Source of the DNA: Paguma larvata
Lineage: Eukaryota; Chordata; Mammalia; Carnivora; Viverridae
Direction: 5' to 3'
NCBI GenBank assembly: GCA_030068075.1
Contig: CM057823.1
Location: forward strand, 18,324,485-18,388,484
Length of the DNA stretch: 64,000 nt
The position numbers and the translations under genes were made by a program. The notes below the pieces were generated by a model that was not told the DNA's origin, searched no databases, and was given only the letters and a program-made list of their open reading frames with translations. Positions 33,151 through 46,240 of this stretch are shown here, in pieces. How positions within the stretch are numbered: position 1 is the first letter of the stretch; each line of letters starts with the position of its first letter.

Positions 33151-35160
33151 ACAGGGTTTAATGTAAGTCTAAGATGAGTTCCAGAAAGAGAGAAGTGGAA
33201 GAAAAAAAAATCTCTAGAGTTGGGAGGAAACACAAATGCCCAGATTGAGTAAGGCTGGCAAATCTCGGCACAGATATATCCAAATTATACCTAGGCACAT
33301 TGTAGTGAAAGTGCAGAACATCAAAGACAACTATCTTAAAAATAACCAGAAAGAAACATGGACTTAGAGAGTTAGACTTAAATCTGCCTTCTTACTGCAA
33401 AATGGAAGCTAGAAAGCCATGCATTGATATTTACAAAGGACTGCGAAGTAATAACTGTCAATACGATTTTGTTGCACAGTGAATCTATTTAAAGCAGGAA
33501 GGTGAAACAAAGATGTTTGCAGATGAAAGAACTCAGACAGCTTTCTATATAGTATTACTATACTGACCGACTTTAGTCAGAAAGGAAAAAATATCATTAT
33601 GACCATACTATGTGTGGTGGCCATGAAAATGCAACACTCTGATTTCTTGCTGCTGGGGTCGCAGTTGACATCAACCCCCACTGAGGCCCTCTGGGTGACA
33701 CTGTGCTTGTGTTGAGCCTTTACGACACAGCTTGGTCCCAGCAAATGACTGAGCATGGGGGGGTGGGGCAAGCTTGTGAAGCCCATTACTTAGAAGGGCA
33801 GGAAGGAATCCAAGATCCACTGAGCAGGAACTTTTCTAGGAGCTGTACCACAGAGTGCAACTCTTCCTACCCAATCTTATTCCTCCCCCTTCTCGGTAAT
33901 CCTTCCTATTATATTAATGTTGCTTCATTAATATCTTTATGAAAACCTTAGAGTCTATACTTTCCTATAGAACCACTAATTGGTAATCTCCAAGAGGGTA
34001 GGTGGTCTATAGATTGAGCAAGAATGCTTGATGGGATTTCTTAAAGGATGGGTAATGTGGGAGAGTCTTCTGTTTGTTATATTATTAATGGATCCAGAAG
34101 AGAAATGGAGGGATGGATAGTATTAGTAGAACCACATTGAATCTGCAATATTCAGCACGATACTGTGCGTATTACCAAAGCTGAATGAACATGTAAATTC
34201 AAATCTGTCATTCCCACCATGATTGATACCTGTATAAAACTCATTGAAGAATTTTACAGCTCCCAATACTGGGGATTTAATCTACATTAATAGGTATTTA
34301 TGTTTTTCAGACAGAAGATTATTCCATTATTATTCTTTTCATCAATCATTCACAAGAAAGGAGAAGATTTTGCCACTTGCCATTTTTTGAAATCCTCATT
34401 TAGCCAAGTACCGTGGGAAACAGCTACACTCATTTCCTGAAAGTGCTTTAACTTTTACAGTAAAATAAAATCTGCAGTAAAACCTCTTTTCCTAATTAGG
34501 CAATATCTGCTGTAAAAAAGGAAGCCATAAAAATGTAATATTGTGCACTCTGGAAGACCTTGTCACTGGCAGGTCTTCTGCTGCAGGGCTGCTGGTCCAG
34601 GGATACAAACCTTGACACAGGCTTCTCAATGTTACCAACAATGCATGACACCTTCCCTGTTTTCACTCCAGTCCATGCATTGTCTTCAGTCCTATTTTTT
34701 AATCACATTCTCACCAACATGGAAAGTGTTCTTAAAGCTTCCGTGGAGTTCTTAATCTATATCCTGCTTTCTAATACATAGCTTTCTTTGAGGGGCTCTG
34801 GCTGGAGGGGGTTACACACAGCACCAGGTCAGCTTGGATCTTCATGCTGGTAACATCCGATTGAGCTCTCGCTTTCCTTTCTGTATTCTCTTTACATTTC
34901 ATTCCCCCTTCAAATCTTTGTTTTCCCCACTGAGGAGAGAAAGCCTGACTTTCAAGTGGAGCTTGAGTGTTTACTACTCAGGCTGATGACTCTCTCTTGC
35001 AAAAATGGATTTTGCTTTCCTTTCAGTTTTCTCCTCTGTTTTCAGTTCAAGACAATCCTGTGTTGGCAGCCAGATAAAATTAGCCTGTCATCAAAACCCA
35101 GGGCAGAATAGGTAAGGCCATTGGGTCTTCCAAGGCACTAACATAATCATGTAATGGAAT
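33151..35160. other. Unassigned sequence
   Basis: No recognisable gene or repeat. Confidence 0.5.
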
Positions 35161-35290
35161 TTTCTTTTTCTTCTTCTTCTTTTTCTTCTTTTTTTTTTTT
35201 TTTAAATGTAGGCACCGCACCCTACATGGGGCCTGAACTCATGACTCTGAGATCAAGAGTCACATGCTACATGCACTGAGCTAGCCAGGT
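35161..35290 (-). mobile_element. Short older carnivore tRNA-SINE, antisense
   Basis: A T-rich start (35161-35203) is followed by 'ctacatggggcctgaactca', 'tgactctgagatcaagagtc', 'acatgctacatgcactgagc' and 'tagccaggt'. This is the short, older CAN-SINE layout, lacking the 'gctccaggctctgagct' block. Confidence 0.8.
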
Positions 35291-38238
35291 ACTAGAGAAA
35301 TTTTTGAATACAACTGGAATCATTGCACAGATATATTATCTGTGGCATGTGGTTAATCAATAGTTATAAAGAACACAATGTTGATGGAGTTGGGAAATTT
35401 GGGGGAGTGACCGGGGTCTCTCCTCTGCATCTCTACCTCTGAGTCCATGCTGACACAGCAGAGTCTGACTCAGCGTACTCATGTGCCCACCCCAGTGCCA
35501 GGAAATTGAGCGTGGTTTCAGCTGATTGAATACAACCCAAGCTGACTCAGTACATTCCCTGACACGTCCAATAATCAAACAAAAGCAACACTGTATCTAG
35601 GCTGTGGCTGTTTTCAATTTTTAAGCTAGATATCTGGTTCTTTCAAGGTTCTACTCCAATTACAAATCTAAGTTTGGAGAATATTCCTAAGCAGGGACAC
35701 ACATTCACAATGACTAAAAGTAAAATTTTTATTAAAGTGGGGTCTGGAAAAAAATTACAATTACGATTGTGGTTGCATAGCTCTCACTTTTAAGAAGCAA
35801 TGAAGTTAGAACCTCAATGACTCATCCAGACCCGCTTCATAGATCAAGCGACGAGGCTAAAACAGGGTATCTAGAAAGCACACATTTAAAAAATTCTAAA
35901 AGGCATGGACTAAGAACCAGGTAGGTCTCTTGGTTCTTAGGGCAGGGGATTTTACCGTATTCTTTTCTGATTTTTCGTTTTATTACTTAACATAGAAAAA
36001 TAAATACATTTATGTTAATGGACCTAGGCTCTTGTTAATCCTTACAAGAATCTTGGACATAGAGTTTTTTTTATCCATTGTTTTATTTAATGAAATCACC
36101 AGCATTTTTCTTGCACTATATGGTATTCACAAAAGCTATTTTATATATCTTTATGTGTCATCATTACTAACATTTCGGGTTTTATAGCTTTTTATTATTT
36201 TTAAAATGCTATGAAAATCTTTAGATAGATATGTACCTTTCTCTAGTTAAATTATGTCCTCAGCACAAAGGCCCTAAAGAGGGATAACTTACTCTAAGCA
36301 TTCACATTTTTCTCCCCTTGACAGATATTACCAAATCTATTATTACTTAACAAAAAAGTATCATGCCAACGGCATGTTCAATCCCAACCAGCCTCACTGT
36401 ACCTTTACTAACATTGAGGAGGGCTCCTAAAACAGATTAATGAAATTCACCGAAATGTTGCCACACGGCAATATTTGTTTACAAGTGTTGAGATATGTCC
36501 TGATATTTGCTGTCCAAGTTCTTTTCATCCTTTGGATGTTTTTTCTTTTTTCTTTTTAATTTATGTATTGGTTGCTTATCATGTTTCTGTCTCTACTGAC
36601 AGCTCTTTGCAAAATCTGACACAGGAATTCACAAAGGTATTTTCCAGTCCAATTTCTTCTATCTGCAAAAGTTTTAGGTGATTGCTTTCAGTATTGCTTC
36701 CCACCCCAAACTCTAGGGAGTAGTTTATTTTCTGCTTTTCTTTGACTGTTTTGCACAATTATTTCCTAATTCTATAAAATTTATCTTTCAAATTAAATGT
36801 TCTTTTGATCTCAAAAATCTTGTCTTAACGTTTTCTCTTTGCCTGTTAAGCCCAACAGGCCAATGTGCAGAGAAACGAATCTGGGCACAGAAACCATAAA
36901 GCATATTAAGCCAGCAACAGGGTAGGTATCTTGTCAAGATCTGTTGCTATCTTAACATAATTTGAGTTCAGTTAATTCTTTCTGCAATGTGTTACATTCC
37001 CCTCCCCCAGTAAAAAAAGAACGAAAATCAAAAAACTCTTTTTTTTCTTTGAGGCCCAGATGAAAATGGCTGAAGTTTGGATTAAATGTTTCCACCAGGA
37101 GTATGCCCAGCAGATGAGATAAATTCTAAGCCAGAGCATGAAAGAGATGGTAGAGTGAAAAAATAGAAATCACAAAGCTTACAAAAATCAATAGCATGTT
37201 ATAGTCTGTGAGAAAGGCAGCAGAAACAACTTTGGGCGAACTATTAGAAAGCTGTGTCTGAGGACAAATTGGCTTTACTTTTAGGAGCTAAATGACTTAC
37301 AGGTATTCATTTAATACTTCTTTACCTAGGCTAGACCTACGTTGGCAGAGTGGAGTGGGGAATTAAAGCTTATTCTACCATAAATCCTTTCCCTGCCATG
37401 CTTTGTCTGCAATGTTCTTTCCTAAGATTTCCGGCAATTCATTTCTTTCTCTTTGAAAACACAGATCAAGAGGCAAGTACTTCGAGGAGCTTTAACTGCT
37501 TAAATTCATTTAACTGGAGTGATTTCCTGATTTGGTGACATTCTCCTCATGTATCAATACACATATGCTTCACACTTGCCATCGGGTTCTTATTATAGTC
37601 ATCTCCGGATATTATTGAGAGAAGAGAGTTATTACTGACTACTTACATTGATAAATCAGGCCAAACGACACTTTCTCACTAAATGGTTGGACACTGTTTT
37701 GGGGCTGAATTATTGGAACCACAATTTTTGCTTTCTTGTTGATTTCTTTTTACGTTTGCAACTCTAGAGATTTTGTCTAAGGTGATTTGTTAAGAGAAGT
37801 ACCAGTCAGTTGACGCTTACTAAATCTGTGTTTTAATGTAATGTTTACAGCTTGAAGAGACAATTGACAGCAAAAGTGAATAAAAAAAATTTGAACTTTG
37901 GAAATATTTAATGATACGCAATTTGATGTAGGGAAAAAATGTAATGGCAAAATACGGAAACTGTATTGCAAACAACCAAGATATTTCCTTAGATTATATT
38001 ACCATCCAGAGTTGGCCAACGGTTAGCACTTCAACTTTGGTCCTAATTTCTTTTGCAATATTTGATATTATTTGCTACTCAGGAATAATATTTGATTAAA
38101 AAACAAAAAGAAACAACCATTTCACTATTAGGGTTGTAAAAGATGAAATCTATCCTTTCTCCAGATCTCATCATGTTAAATTTAAGATTCTCATTCATTC
38201 ATTTTCAAAAATATTGACTGCCAACCGTACTCTGTAAC
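35291..38238. other. Unassigned sequence
   Basis: A nearly 3-kb stretch with no gene or transposon that I recognise. Confidence 0.5.
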
Positions 38239-38440
38239 CAGGGTCAGAAAACAATGGTCTGCCACTAGTATTTATAAATTAATTTTACTGGAACATATTC
38301 AAACCCATTTATTTACTTATTGTCTATGGTTATTTTCACACTAGAATATCAGAGATGAGTTGGGACAGAGAACTTATGACTGCCAAAGTCTAAAATACTT
38401 ATCATCTGATCCTATACAAAAAAATATTTACTGACCCCTG
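38239..38440. mobile_element. Non-autonomous hAT (Charlie-type) DNA transposon
   Basis: It begins 'cagggtcagaaaacaatgg' and ends 'aaaatatttactgacccctg', near-complementary terminal repeats. Internally it carries 'aattttactggaacatattc', 'tattgtctatggttattttc' and 'actgccaaagtctaaaatac', the known body of this ancient family. It is about 202 bp, without transposase. The 8-bp flanks no longer match. Confidence 0.82.
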
Positions 38441-38798
38441 TTCTATAGGAACATGAAAAATGATGATGAAAAAGGTAAACATAGTTCCTGCCCTTATTAG
38501 AGTAGAAGTAGATATTAAATAATCCCTGGAATCAAAATGACTACAATAAGAACCATGTAGGGAAATTCAATTGTAAATTCTTAATTATGAAGGCTTTTAG
38601 ATGCTAAGTTTATAGACAAATGAGAAGTGTATTCATAATACAAAATGTATGAACATATGTTTTGTAAAAAATATGTAGGATATTCAGATATGTTAATAGA
38701 TCAAAGAAAAATAATACTAATTATTGCTAATTACTAGTTTAAATGCTTCTTTCATGGATTATATGATAGAAGGAAGGAGAAGGGGAGGATGACCATTT
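38441..38798. other. Unassigned sequence
   Basis: No recognisable gene or repeat. Confidence 0.5.
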
Positions 38799-38810
38799 TA
38801 GACGTTCTCT

Positions 38811-39038
38811 CTTTTTTTAATTTTCAAAAAAATTTTTTAATGTACATTTATTTTTGAGATGAGAGACAGAGCAGGAGCAGGGGAGGGGGAGAGAGAGAGG
38901 GAGACGTAGAATTCGAAGCAGGCTTCAGGCTCTGAGCTGTCAGCACAGAGCCCCATGCGGAGCTCGCACCCACAAACCGTGAGATCATGACCTGAGCCGA
39001 AGTCGGACGCTTAACCGATGGAGCCACCCAGGTGCCCC
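38811..39038 (-). mobile_element. Felid tRNA-derived SINE, antisense
   Basis: Nearly full consensus: 'acatttatttttgagatgag', 'gaagcaggcttcaggctctg', 'gctgtcagcacagagcccca', 'cgtgagatcatgacctgagc', 'gagccacccaggtgccc'. An imperfect target duplication is seen as tagacgttctct (near 38800) and tagacatcctct (39039-39050). Confidence 0.95.
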
Positions 39039-39051
39039 TAGACATCCTCTT

Positions 39052-39757
39052 AATTATTGTATCCATAGAATAATTTTTAAAATAGATGCTTAATAAATAT
39101 GTGAATGACTGAAACTTCATTTTGTTTTAGATTTCTATAGATATATATTTGCAGTTATAGCTTTTTGAGTTGTTCGATGAAGTTATTTTTATGTTCCAAA
39201 TCCTTCATACAAAGACTTCTTACACAATTGATAATAAAACATAAATACAAGTGATATAATAGATCTAGAAAAATAAAAACAAAGGTAAATGATACAAATC
39301 CCAGCCATTTTATTCCATATAATTTTACATTCAACTTGGAGCATGCTGGAAATTATTACAAAAAAAAAAAACAAAAAAAACAAAAAAAACCCCTTAATTT
39401 GTTATACAGTTTTCCATTTGGAAGAAAAGAAGCAAACCAAATGTTTAAGAAAATATAAGACTTCCCTAGAATATTTTTAAAAAGTTATTTCCTCTCTGGT
39501 GAACATTAAGTACTTAATAACTTTAATATGTAATTGCTTTTTATCTTTAATATAAAAAAAGTGAAGTATTTTTGTGCCCGTGTGCATGGTACTTACAAAA
39601 ATATTGTACATATTTCATATTATACTTCTCCTTTGTCCATAAATAGATGAAAACTTATGTAAATAAGAGTTTATACTTGAAATTTCCTGGATCGGTCTTA
39701 TTGCAATCATACTTATTCCTGGGATTGTTTAATATCTGCCTCCTTCCTAATGAGGGC

Positions 39758-39760
<3 letters not shown>
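39052..39760. other. Unassigned AT-rich sequence
   Basis: No gene is recognised. An A-rich stretch with C interruptions lies at 39360-39390. Confidence 0.5.
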
Positions 39761-39805
<45 letters not shown>

Positions 39806-39810
39806 CACAC
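39761..39810. repeat. (AC)25 microsatellite
   Basis: A 50-bp dinucleotide run with one G interruption at 39799, not inside an identified transposon. Long enough to be polymorphic. Confidence 0.96.
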
Positions 39811-40539
39811 TATATTATATTATATCATCTTCCCACATTGAAGAAAGTAGTTTTATTTCTGTCAATGATAGTAAGATAAGGGGAGACTTCTGAAGTAACT
39901 GATGAACTATTCTTCAGTTTTTGTAGAAGGTCCTTAGGGTGTTGACATTTTTGTGGAACTAAAAACACAGATCATGGTTGGCCTATTCTTTCAATGTTCA
40001 GATTCTCCAAGATTGCAATGCTTAGATTCTCTAAAAAGGGGAATTCTCTGGTGGCTGTGGCATTGGAAAGATCATTTTCCACTGAATCTTCTTTGAGTCC
40101 AGGAAAGAATTGCTTCTGGGAATCAGATCTGCTGTTTTATTAAAAAAAGCATCACGAAATTCTACCCCTGGTTAGACATGAATATCTATAGATGGTTTAG
40201 TTGTCAGGCTTCAGATAGATTCTGTCAGTGAATCCATCATGTTTTCTGATACTTTACGTGCTCTACTTCAAAAAACGGGTGCTGGCACAATCCCTTCAGA
40301 GAAACAGATTCTTAAAAATATATAGGTGCTTCCTCAGTATATATTAAAGATCTCAATTTGTAAATTTATTTCTTACTTTACTCTTTAACTGTCTGTTCTT
40401 TCCTTTAATAGACCAACTGCACTGATTTTTCTTAAACCTGGAAGGACATCATCGACCTATCTTTGAATGTGAAATCTATAATTATGGAGTATTTATTTTT
40501 CATACATTGCTTCCAGCAACTTAAAAAAATTAGAAAAAA
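39811..40539. other. Unassigned sequence
   Basis: No recognisable gene or repeat. Confidence 0.5.
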
Positions 40540-40885
40540 AGCCCTAAATGTTCAGGAATTTGGTATTTCTTAAATAAATTAAGGAATATTCATGTAGTAT
40601 AATGTTATGTGTTTATTAACATTAGTTTATATATAAAAATGGAATCTAAAGACAGGATATCAAAAGGAGAAACAATTGTGTAAAATTTATGACATGATAC
40701 CACTTGTGTGTATGTATAGGTATACGAGTGTGTTTGAAAAAAGATGTAGTTTTCTTAAAGACTCAAATTAGATTCACCAAAATACCATAACAGCTGTTTA
40801 TTGCTGGTTGATGGGAACTTGAATAATAATTACCTCATTGTGCTTTTCTGTAAATAATAAATAAATGTATTTTCTAATCTCTAAA
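40540..40885 (+). mobile_element. Old LINE-1-type (L1M/HAL1-like) 3' region
   Basis: 'ttaaataaattaaggaatattc', 'tttatatataaaaatgg', 'gacatgataccacttgtgtg' and 'tgctggttgatgggaacttg' follow an ancient L1-type 3' block (gttaaataaattatggtatattc ... tatgataccatttgtgt ... gtggttacctctggg). Confidence 0.55.
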
Positions 40886-43667
40886 TGGATTATTGTTTTT
40901 TGAAATTCAAGGAATGAATTGAACTTGAAATACTTGGTGAGCATGGTTGCCATGTACCCCTTGAGAAAACATGCCATTTATTTGCTTGTAGGAGTGGGGA
41001 CGAAGGGCTGAACCTTAGGAAGCAGGGGTGAAGGGAGGAAGGGCGGAAGGCGTTGGTCAGAGTGATATCGGAAGATGGAGAGTGCTACAGCACCAACCTC
41101 CCTGCAAATTCTCAGAACTTTAAAGTTATCAAACAGGTCAAGTTCTTGGTGAGCTTCCACTTGTGCAGAGGGTGACGACGGGAAGGTTTTGAGTCTGGAT
41201 TGCCATGGGGACCACAGTGAAACAACACATGAGGTCTCAGGAGCCAAGAGCAAAGAAGACACACAGGAGCACAAGGACTAAGCAAAGTCAGGATCATCAA
41301 GTCTCCCCACTTTACAGAATTAGTAACTCAAGGCACTGTCTTCTGGACTCAATGTTGGTGATCTCGGCCATCAACCAACCACCCATGTCTGGGAGCTCTT
41401 CCAGGAAAAATCAGTTCAGAGTACACTTCTGTTTTTTGTCAGCTGAAATGCCCGTATCAGCCAAGCATATGACTCCAAAACAGTTGAATGTTTGGGTTTA
41501 AGAGAATAGAGGATAGCCCTGAATGGCCATGATGGTTCTGGAAATACTACCTAAAAATGAAAGATATGTCAAAGACTTACAGTTTTCCAGACATTTTGTC
41601 ATAAAGGTCGGCATTGCACAAGCTCAGGAGAGTGACAAAATTCAGCAAATTTCCCCTTGAAAACGCATCATATATCGAGAACTACGTAATTATCTCCTGT
41701 AAAAATTAGTTTCCATTGGTGAAGAAAGGAGGCCTATGGCTGATATATGAGACTCTATATGGTCCCTGTCCTACTTTAAGGCAAGACAGAATCCTCTAGG
41801 AAACAGATACCTATCATGGTTCCTCCTCCCCCACCTCCCCACTCCAGATCTTTTAGGGCTTTTCTCTGTGCAGTGCTGTGTCAGAGCTTGGAAAGAAAGT
41901 TTCTAAGTTAGGAATAAATTACGGGACTAAAATATTACAGGACTATCAGGCTTCTGAGGCAGAGACAAAAAGATGACTTGTAGAAAGTTTTTAGGGACTA
42001 TTCTTAAAAGCAATCGTGTGGTCACAAATTTAGCACCATCTTGAGCTCTTTCTGAACAGAATGCCTAACCATACTCCTACTGGTATCAGTGATACTGAGA
42101 AGCACCGGGACTCAGACACTAGGTTCTAACCACACTCTCTTACAGGTAGGAGAAAAGATCACTGCATGTTAAAGGAGTTCAAAATTAAATTTTTATGATA
42201 AGCCGCATGTAGAGTCATTTTTAGGGAAGCCATCTCAAGGGGCAGAAGGAAAGGAAGCAGCAATAACTTCCACTGGGGAAGACCCAGAATAGAGCTGGGT
42301 CTCAATGTGTTGGGTAAACATAGCCTCTGGAAGTCAAATACATAACAGAAAAACCCACAGGAAGTGGAAAGAAGGAGAGTCCACCTCTACTCAGACCACT
42401 CCTGAGAGGAAGCCCTGTGACCTTGTCTGAGATTATACCCATCGCATTGCCTTTTGTGTTGAGATTATGGTCAGAAATAGAATCTTTAGGAACCCAGACA
42501 CACATATCCTGGCATCCAAAGGGCTGCAGCCTGTATGGGCAAATTTGAGAAAAGCACAGTATTACCAAGGGCTCTGGTCACAGAACGGATGGGGCTCCTG
42601 TGGTAGCCCTCCACACTGATCTCCAGATGGTGAGGTTAGAAACTAGAGAGGAGTTAGGAAGAGGTGAGCCTTGCTAGCCCCCTTGAGCTGGAGGTTAACA
42701 GCCCTAATACAGTCTGCTCACATGTGGAGGTGGCACCCAGTGGGTTTGGGCCTTGTTTTGTAAATGGAAATCACGTGTCCGAAGAACTCTGAATGGGAAC
42801 CTGTCTTTAATTTTTGTCTTTTCGTTAAATCTAAAGGCACTCTTTAGAATCAAACACAGCAAGACAATCCCGTCCCTTCCTCGGGGCCCATCAACACCAG
42901 CTCTGCAGCAGGGAGAGAGGAGCTAGTTGCTGAGTGAAAGAGGGGGAGCACCTTAGGGAGTGCTCTTCCACCCAAAAAGGAAATTAGTAAACAGGAAAAA
43001 TTCTGGAAGCCATAATCTTCTGGGCCGCAAAGAGTAGCCCTGTACAGCTTCTTTTCTTTTACTCACCTAAAGTTCAGGGAGAGAATTTATGAAATAAATT
43101 TGCTAGGAGCTATAGCTGTTCGGCTCACAGGGGAATGTAATGAGGGAGAAAATTGAGTTCTCAGAGCTGGTAGGAAAAAGTGACTCCGGGATTGTGCTGC
43201 CTTTGTTTGGAAAATGCTTTGATTAGCCCACTTGGGTAAATGAGTCTCTGCAGGACAGGGGTTTGACCCGGTGTTAGGATTTGGGAGAGAGGAGACTCTG
43301 GGGGAGCAGCAGCAGGAGAAAAGGAATCATCTGTACCAGGTGCCCGTGCTTACCTCTACCCCCAAAGCTGTCGTAAGCTACTAGGTTTCCAAAATGCTTG
43401 ATATACAAGTGAATGTGTGTGCATGTGCTGATGAACGGTATAATATGCTTTGCATCAAGGGTCAGCGGGACATAAGACAAAAAGCATGTATGGGATATTG
43501 AAATCCTACCTAGATTTAATGAACTGAGATTACCCCACATTACATCTGGATTAAACCCAATCACAAGTGTATAATCTAATTCAGAAAAATTTCTAAATTC
43601 CATAATTTCCTTCATTGAAAAACTCCAATGGCACCTGCAATCCAGTCTTCCAGAGAAAAGCTCTTGG
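40886..43667. other. Unassigned, somewhat GC-richer sequence
   Basis: No gene or transposon is recognised over nearly 2.8 kb. Overlapping open frames of about 60-100 codons at 40978-41501 on both strands show no family signature. Confidence 0.5.
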
Positions 43668-43790
43668 TTTATTCATTTATTCATTTCTCAAGTATTTACT
43701 GAGCATTTACTAAGGGTCAGTATTTTTCTAGGTGACAGGGACAGAGCTGAGGATGCAGGCAATGGAATTTAAAGCAATCTGAAAGTTACA
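43668..43790 (-). mobile_element. LINE-2 3' end, antisense
   Basis: On the plus strand: 'ttattcatttattcatttctc', 'gtatttactgagcatttact', 'gtcagtatttttctaggtga', 'agctgaggatgcaggcaatg'. This is the reversed L2 terminus. Confidence 0.7.
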
Positions 43791-44193
43791 ACTACTTATA
43801 CCTCAGCAGGTGGTGAGTTCTGAGACTGAGTGTCACTGACTGTCCTGTTTTATACCTCAGAAATTGTAAAGGAAGACACTTTAAGGTTCTCACACTTTCG
43901 ATACTATATTCTAGTATCAATTCTCTGACATCAACTGTACATACTGCAGTTTCATTAAATTCTAACAGTCACTACTGAGAAACTGTTTCCTTTAGAGGCT
44001 GCTTCACTCCAGCCCACTAGGCACACACCAGGAGGGAAACTTTGAGTGTCACCCTGTGCACAGTCTTTCCTATGAGTACCTTTTTGGGTCCATGGAGAAG
44101 AGCCTACAAGCAGGCTTGATTTCTCTCTGTTTCTGAGGCTGGTCCTTACTTGATCTCTCTCTCTCTTTTTTTTTTTTACTTGTAAAGAATCTA
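43791..44193. other. Unassigned sequence
   Basis: No recognisable gene or repeat. Confidence 0.5.
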
Positions 44194-44232
44194 TTTTTTT
44201 ATTTATTTATTTATTTTTATTTATTTATTTTT
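44194..44232. repeat. (ATTT)n simple repeat
   Basis: About nine ATTT units directly next to antisense L1 sequence. Confidence 0.9.
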
Positions 44233-44235
44233 CTT

Positions 44236-44530
44236 TCTCTGATTGATTTATTTCACTTAGCTTAATACATTCTAGCTCCATCCATGTTGTTGCAAATGGC
44301 AGGATTTCATTCTTTTTTTTTTTAATAGTTTATTTTCAAATTGGTTTACATATAACACCCAGTGTTCATCCCAACACGTGCCCTCTTTAATACCCGTCAC
44401 ACTCTCTCCCCCCTCCCTCACTCCCCTCATCCTTGGTTTGTTCTTAGTCTTTGAGAGTCTCTTAGGTTTTATCTCCCTCCCTCTCTGTGTCTTTTTTTCC
44501 TTTCCCCTCTTCCCCTCTTTGAAGGCATCT
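44236..44530 (-). mobile_element. LINE-1 fragments, antisense (two blocks)
   Basis: 44243-44310 ('tttcacttagcttaatacat', 'tctagctccatccatgttgt', 'tgcaaatggcaggatttcat') is the reversed end of L1 ORF2. It is followed, across a T run, by 44324-44530 ('ttaatagtttattttcaaat', 'tggtttacatataacaccca', 'gtgttcatcccaacacgtgc'), which reads as a carnivore L1 3'-region segment. The join suggests an internal deletion, an inversion or two insertions. Confidence 0.7.
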
Positions 44531-45047
44531 GTCTTTCCTTAGATTTCAGGCAATTTGTTCTGCAATCTCAGCTCTCAGTTTCAAGAAAATTTAGATTTTT
44601 ATAGTTTATCCATGGCTGACTTTTCACTTTGTAATTTATGAATCTTCTTCACATTTTTTTTTTCATTTGATTCTAACAATGATCCTGTAAGACTGTCAAG
44701 ATAGGGCTCTGGGGGCAGAGTTGTTCTCTAATCTAATCTAGGGGAGTGTTCTTATATGTCTATCTCAAAAATCCTGCATTAATTGTGTATGTTCTATTCC
44801 TCATGTCAGGTTCCCTATGACCCAGTGTTGCTTAGTAAAACATAAAAGGAAACACTCAAATAATTAAAAAAACAAAACAAACCACACCAACCAACCAACA
44901 AACAAAAAAACCAGAGAGCCCAGAAAGCATATATAAGTTTTTTTTTTTTTTTTTTTACAAATAAGGTGTCTTATTTTCCTTTATGTACAATATTAGTAAC
45001 CATCCCATTTTAATTTGAATATGTTTTACTCTGTTCAAGAACTAAAT
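44531..45047. other. Unassigned sequence
   Basis: No gene is recognised. It contains an A/C-rich stretch (44868-44912) and a T run (44938-44956). Confidence 0.5.
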
Positions 45048-45150
45048 CAGAGGTCCTCGAACTTCCAAATACCTAAGAAATACTTGGGAATATTAAAAAT
45101 GCAAATTCAAGCAAGTATCTCCAGATTTTCTGATTTCTTGGTGGGGAGAC
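45048..45150 (+). mobile_element. MER5-like hAT non-autonomous element fragment
   Basis: 'cagaggtcctcgaacttcca', 'tacttgggaatattaaaaat', 'gcaaattcaagcaagtatctc' and 'cagattttctgatttcttgg' follow the MER5-type order (gtggttctcaaactt, cttgggaa, aaatgcaaattc, ccc...cagatt ctgattcagtagg). It is truncated at the right end. Confidence 0.6.
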
Positions 45151-45174
45151 ACTTAGTGTGTTAGAAAATTCTTC

Positions 45175-45425
45175 TTTGAGGAAGTGATTTTTGAGATGGA
45201 CCCTGAAAAAGAACTCTACATACTGACTACATAAAGGGAGTGAAAGAAAAAACATGTTGGTAAAGAAAAAGCATATTCCGGGACCCTATGATGGGATAAA
45301 GGTACAAAAGCTCATTTTGACCAGAAAGCAGTGAGCGGGGAAAAAGAATGGCATCAGAGAGACCAACAAAGGAATGAGGTTGATATTGGGCATAGTCTTT
45401 CAAACAAAATTAATAGGACAGTCTT
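45175..45425 (-). mobile_element. LINE-2 fragment, antisense
   Basis: 'gaggaagtgatttttgagatgg', 'accctgaaaaagaactctac', 'gaccagaaagcagtgagcgg' and 'gagagaccaacaaaggaatg' resemble the reversed L2 3' region (gaggtgacatttgagctgag ... ggctggagcagagtgagcg). Confidence 0.5.
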
Positions 45426-45619
45426 TACTAATGGAACATATTATTTAAAACACTTCCCATAGGGAAAACTCCAGGGCCAATAGCTTTACTGGTGAATTCT
45501 TCCAGACATATGAGAAAATATTAATAGCCATATTGCACAAACTCTTCTAGAAAACAAGAGAAATTAATAACAATTGCTAATTATTTTATATGAGACCAGG
45601 ATAACCTTAATTCAAGAAT

Positions 45620-46020
45620 TTAGTAGGCTAATATCCAAAATATATAAAGAACTCATACAAGTCAACAGCAGAAAAAAAAGTTCAATTAAACAATGGGCAG
45701 AAGATCTGAATACACATTTTCTGAAAGCAGACAAACATATGGCAACAGGCATATATGAAAAGATAAAGAATGACTAATATCACTAATCATCAAGGAAATA
45801 TAAATCAAAACCATGAGATATCACCTCACACCTGTGAGGCATATCTGTATCTATGTATTAAATATTTCTGTTTACAATGGAATTTTAGTCATGAAACAAA
45901 TGAAATCATGCCATTTTCACCAACATGGATAGAGCTGGAGACTACTATGCTTAGTGAAAAATCAGAGAAAGAAAAATACCAAATGATTTAACTTAATGTG
46001 GAATCTAAAAAAACAAAGCA
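45620..46020 (+). mobile_element. LINE-1 copy with internal deletion
   Basis: It runs from 'gctaatatccaaaatatata' through 'acaatgggcagaagatctga' to 'gagatatcacctcacacctg'. It then jumps to 'caacatggatagagctggag' and 'aatgtggaatctaaaaa' at the end of ORF2, so several hundred bases of the normal sequence are missing. Confidence 0.75.
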
Positions 46021-46227
46021 GGAGTGCCTGGGTGGTTCAGTCGGTTAAGTGTCTGACTTCGGCTCAGGTCATGACCTCACAGCTCATGAGTTCGAGCCCC
46101 ACATGGGTCTCTTTGCTGACAGCTCAGAGCCTGGAGCCTGCTTCAGATTCTGTGTCTCCATTTCTCTCTGCCCCTCCCTCACGCTCTGTCTCTCTCTCTC
46201 AAAAATAAATAAACATTAAAAAAAGTT
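46021..46227 (+). mobile_element. Felid tRNA-derived SINE between L1 pieces
   Basis: 'gtgcctgggtggttcagtcgg', 'gagttcgagccccacatggg', 'gctcagagcctggagcctgc' and 'aataaataaacattaaaa'. The A-rich flanks (aaaaaacaaagca and aaagaacaaaaca) look like a blurred target duplication. Confidence 0.95.
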
Positions 46228-46240
46228 AAAGAACAAAACA

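Noticed and set aside
43274..43615. 113-codon minus-strand open frame
   Set aside because: No splice-site context, no recognisable motif, and composition typical of chance frames in AT-rich DNA.
46021..46208. Recurring predicted peptide of the type WVAQSVKCLTSAQVM in many frames across the window
   Set aside because: It is the translation of the SINE head, repeated wherever a SINE lies, and does not represent a protein family.
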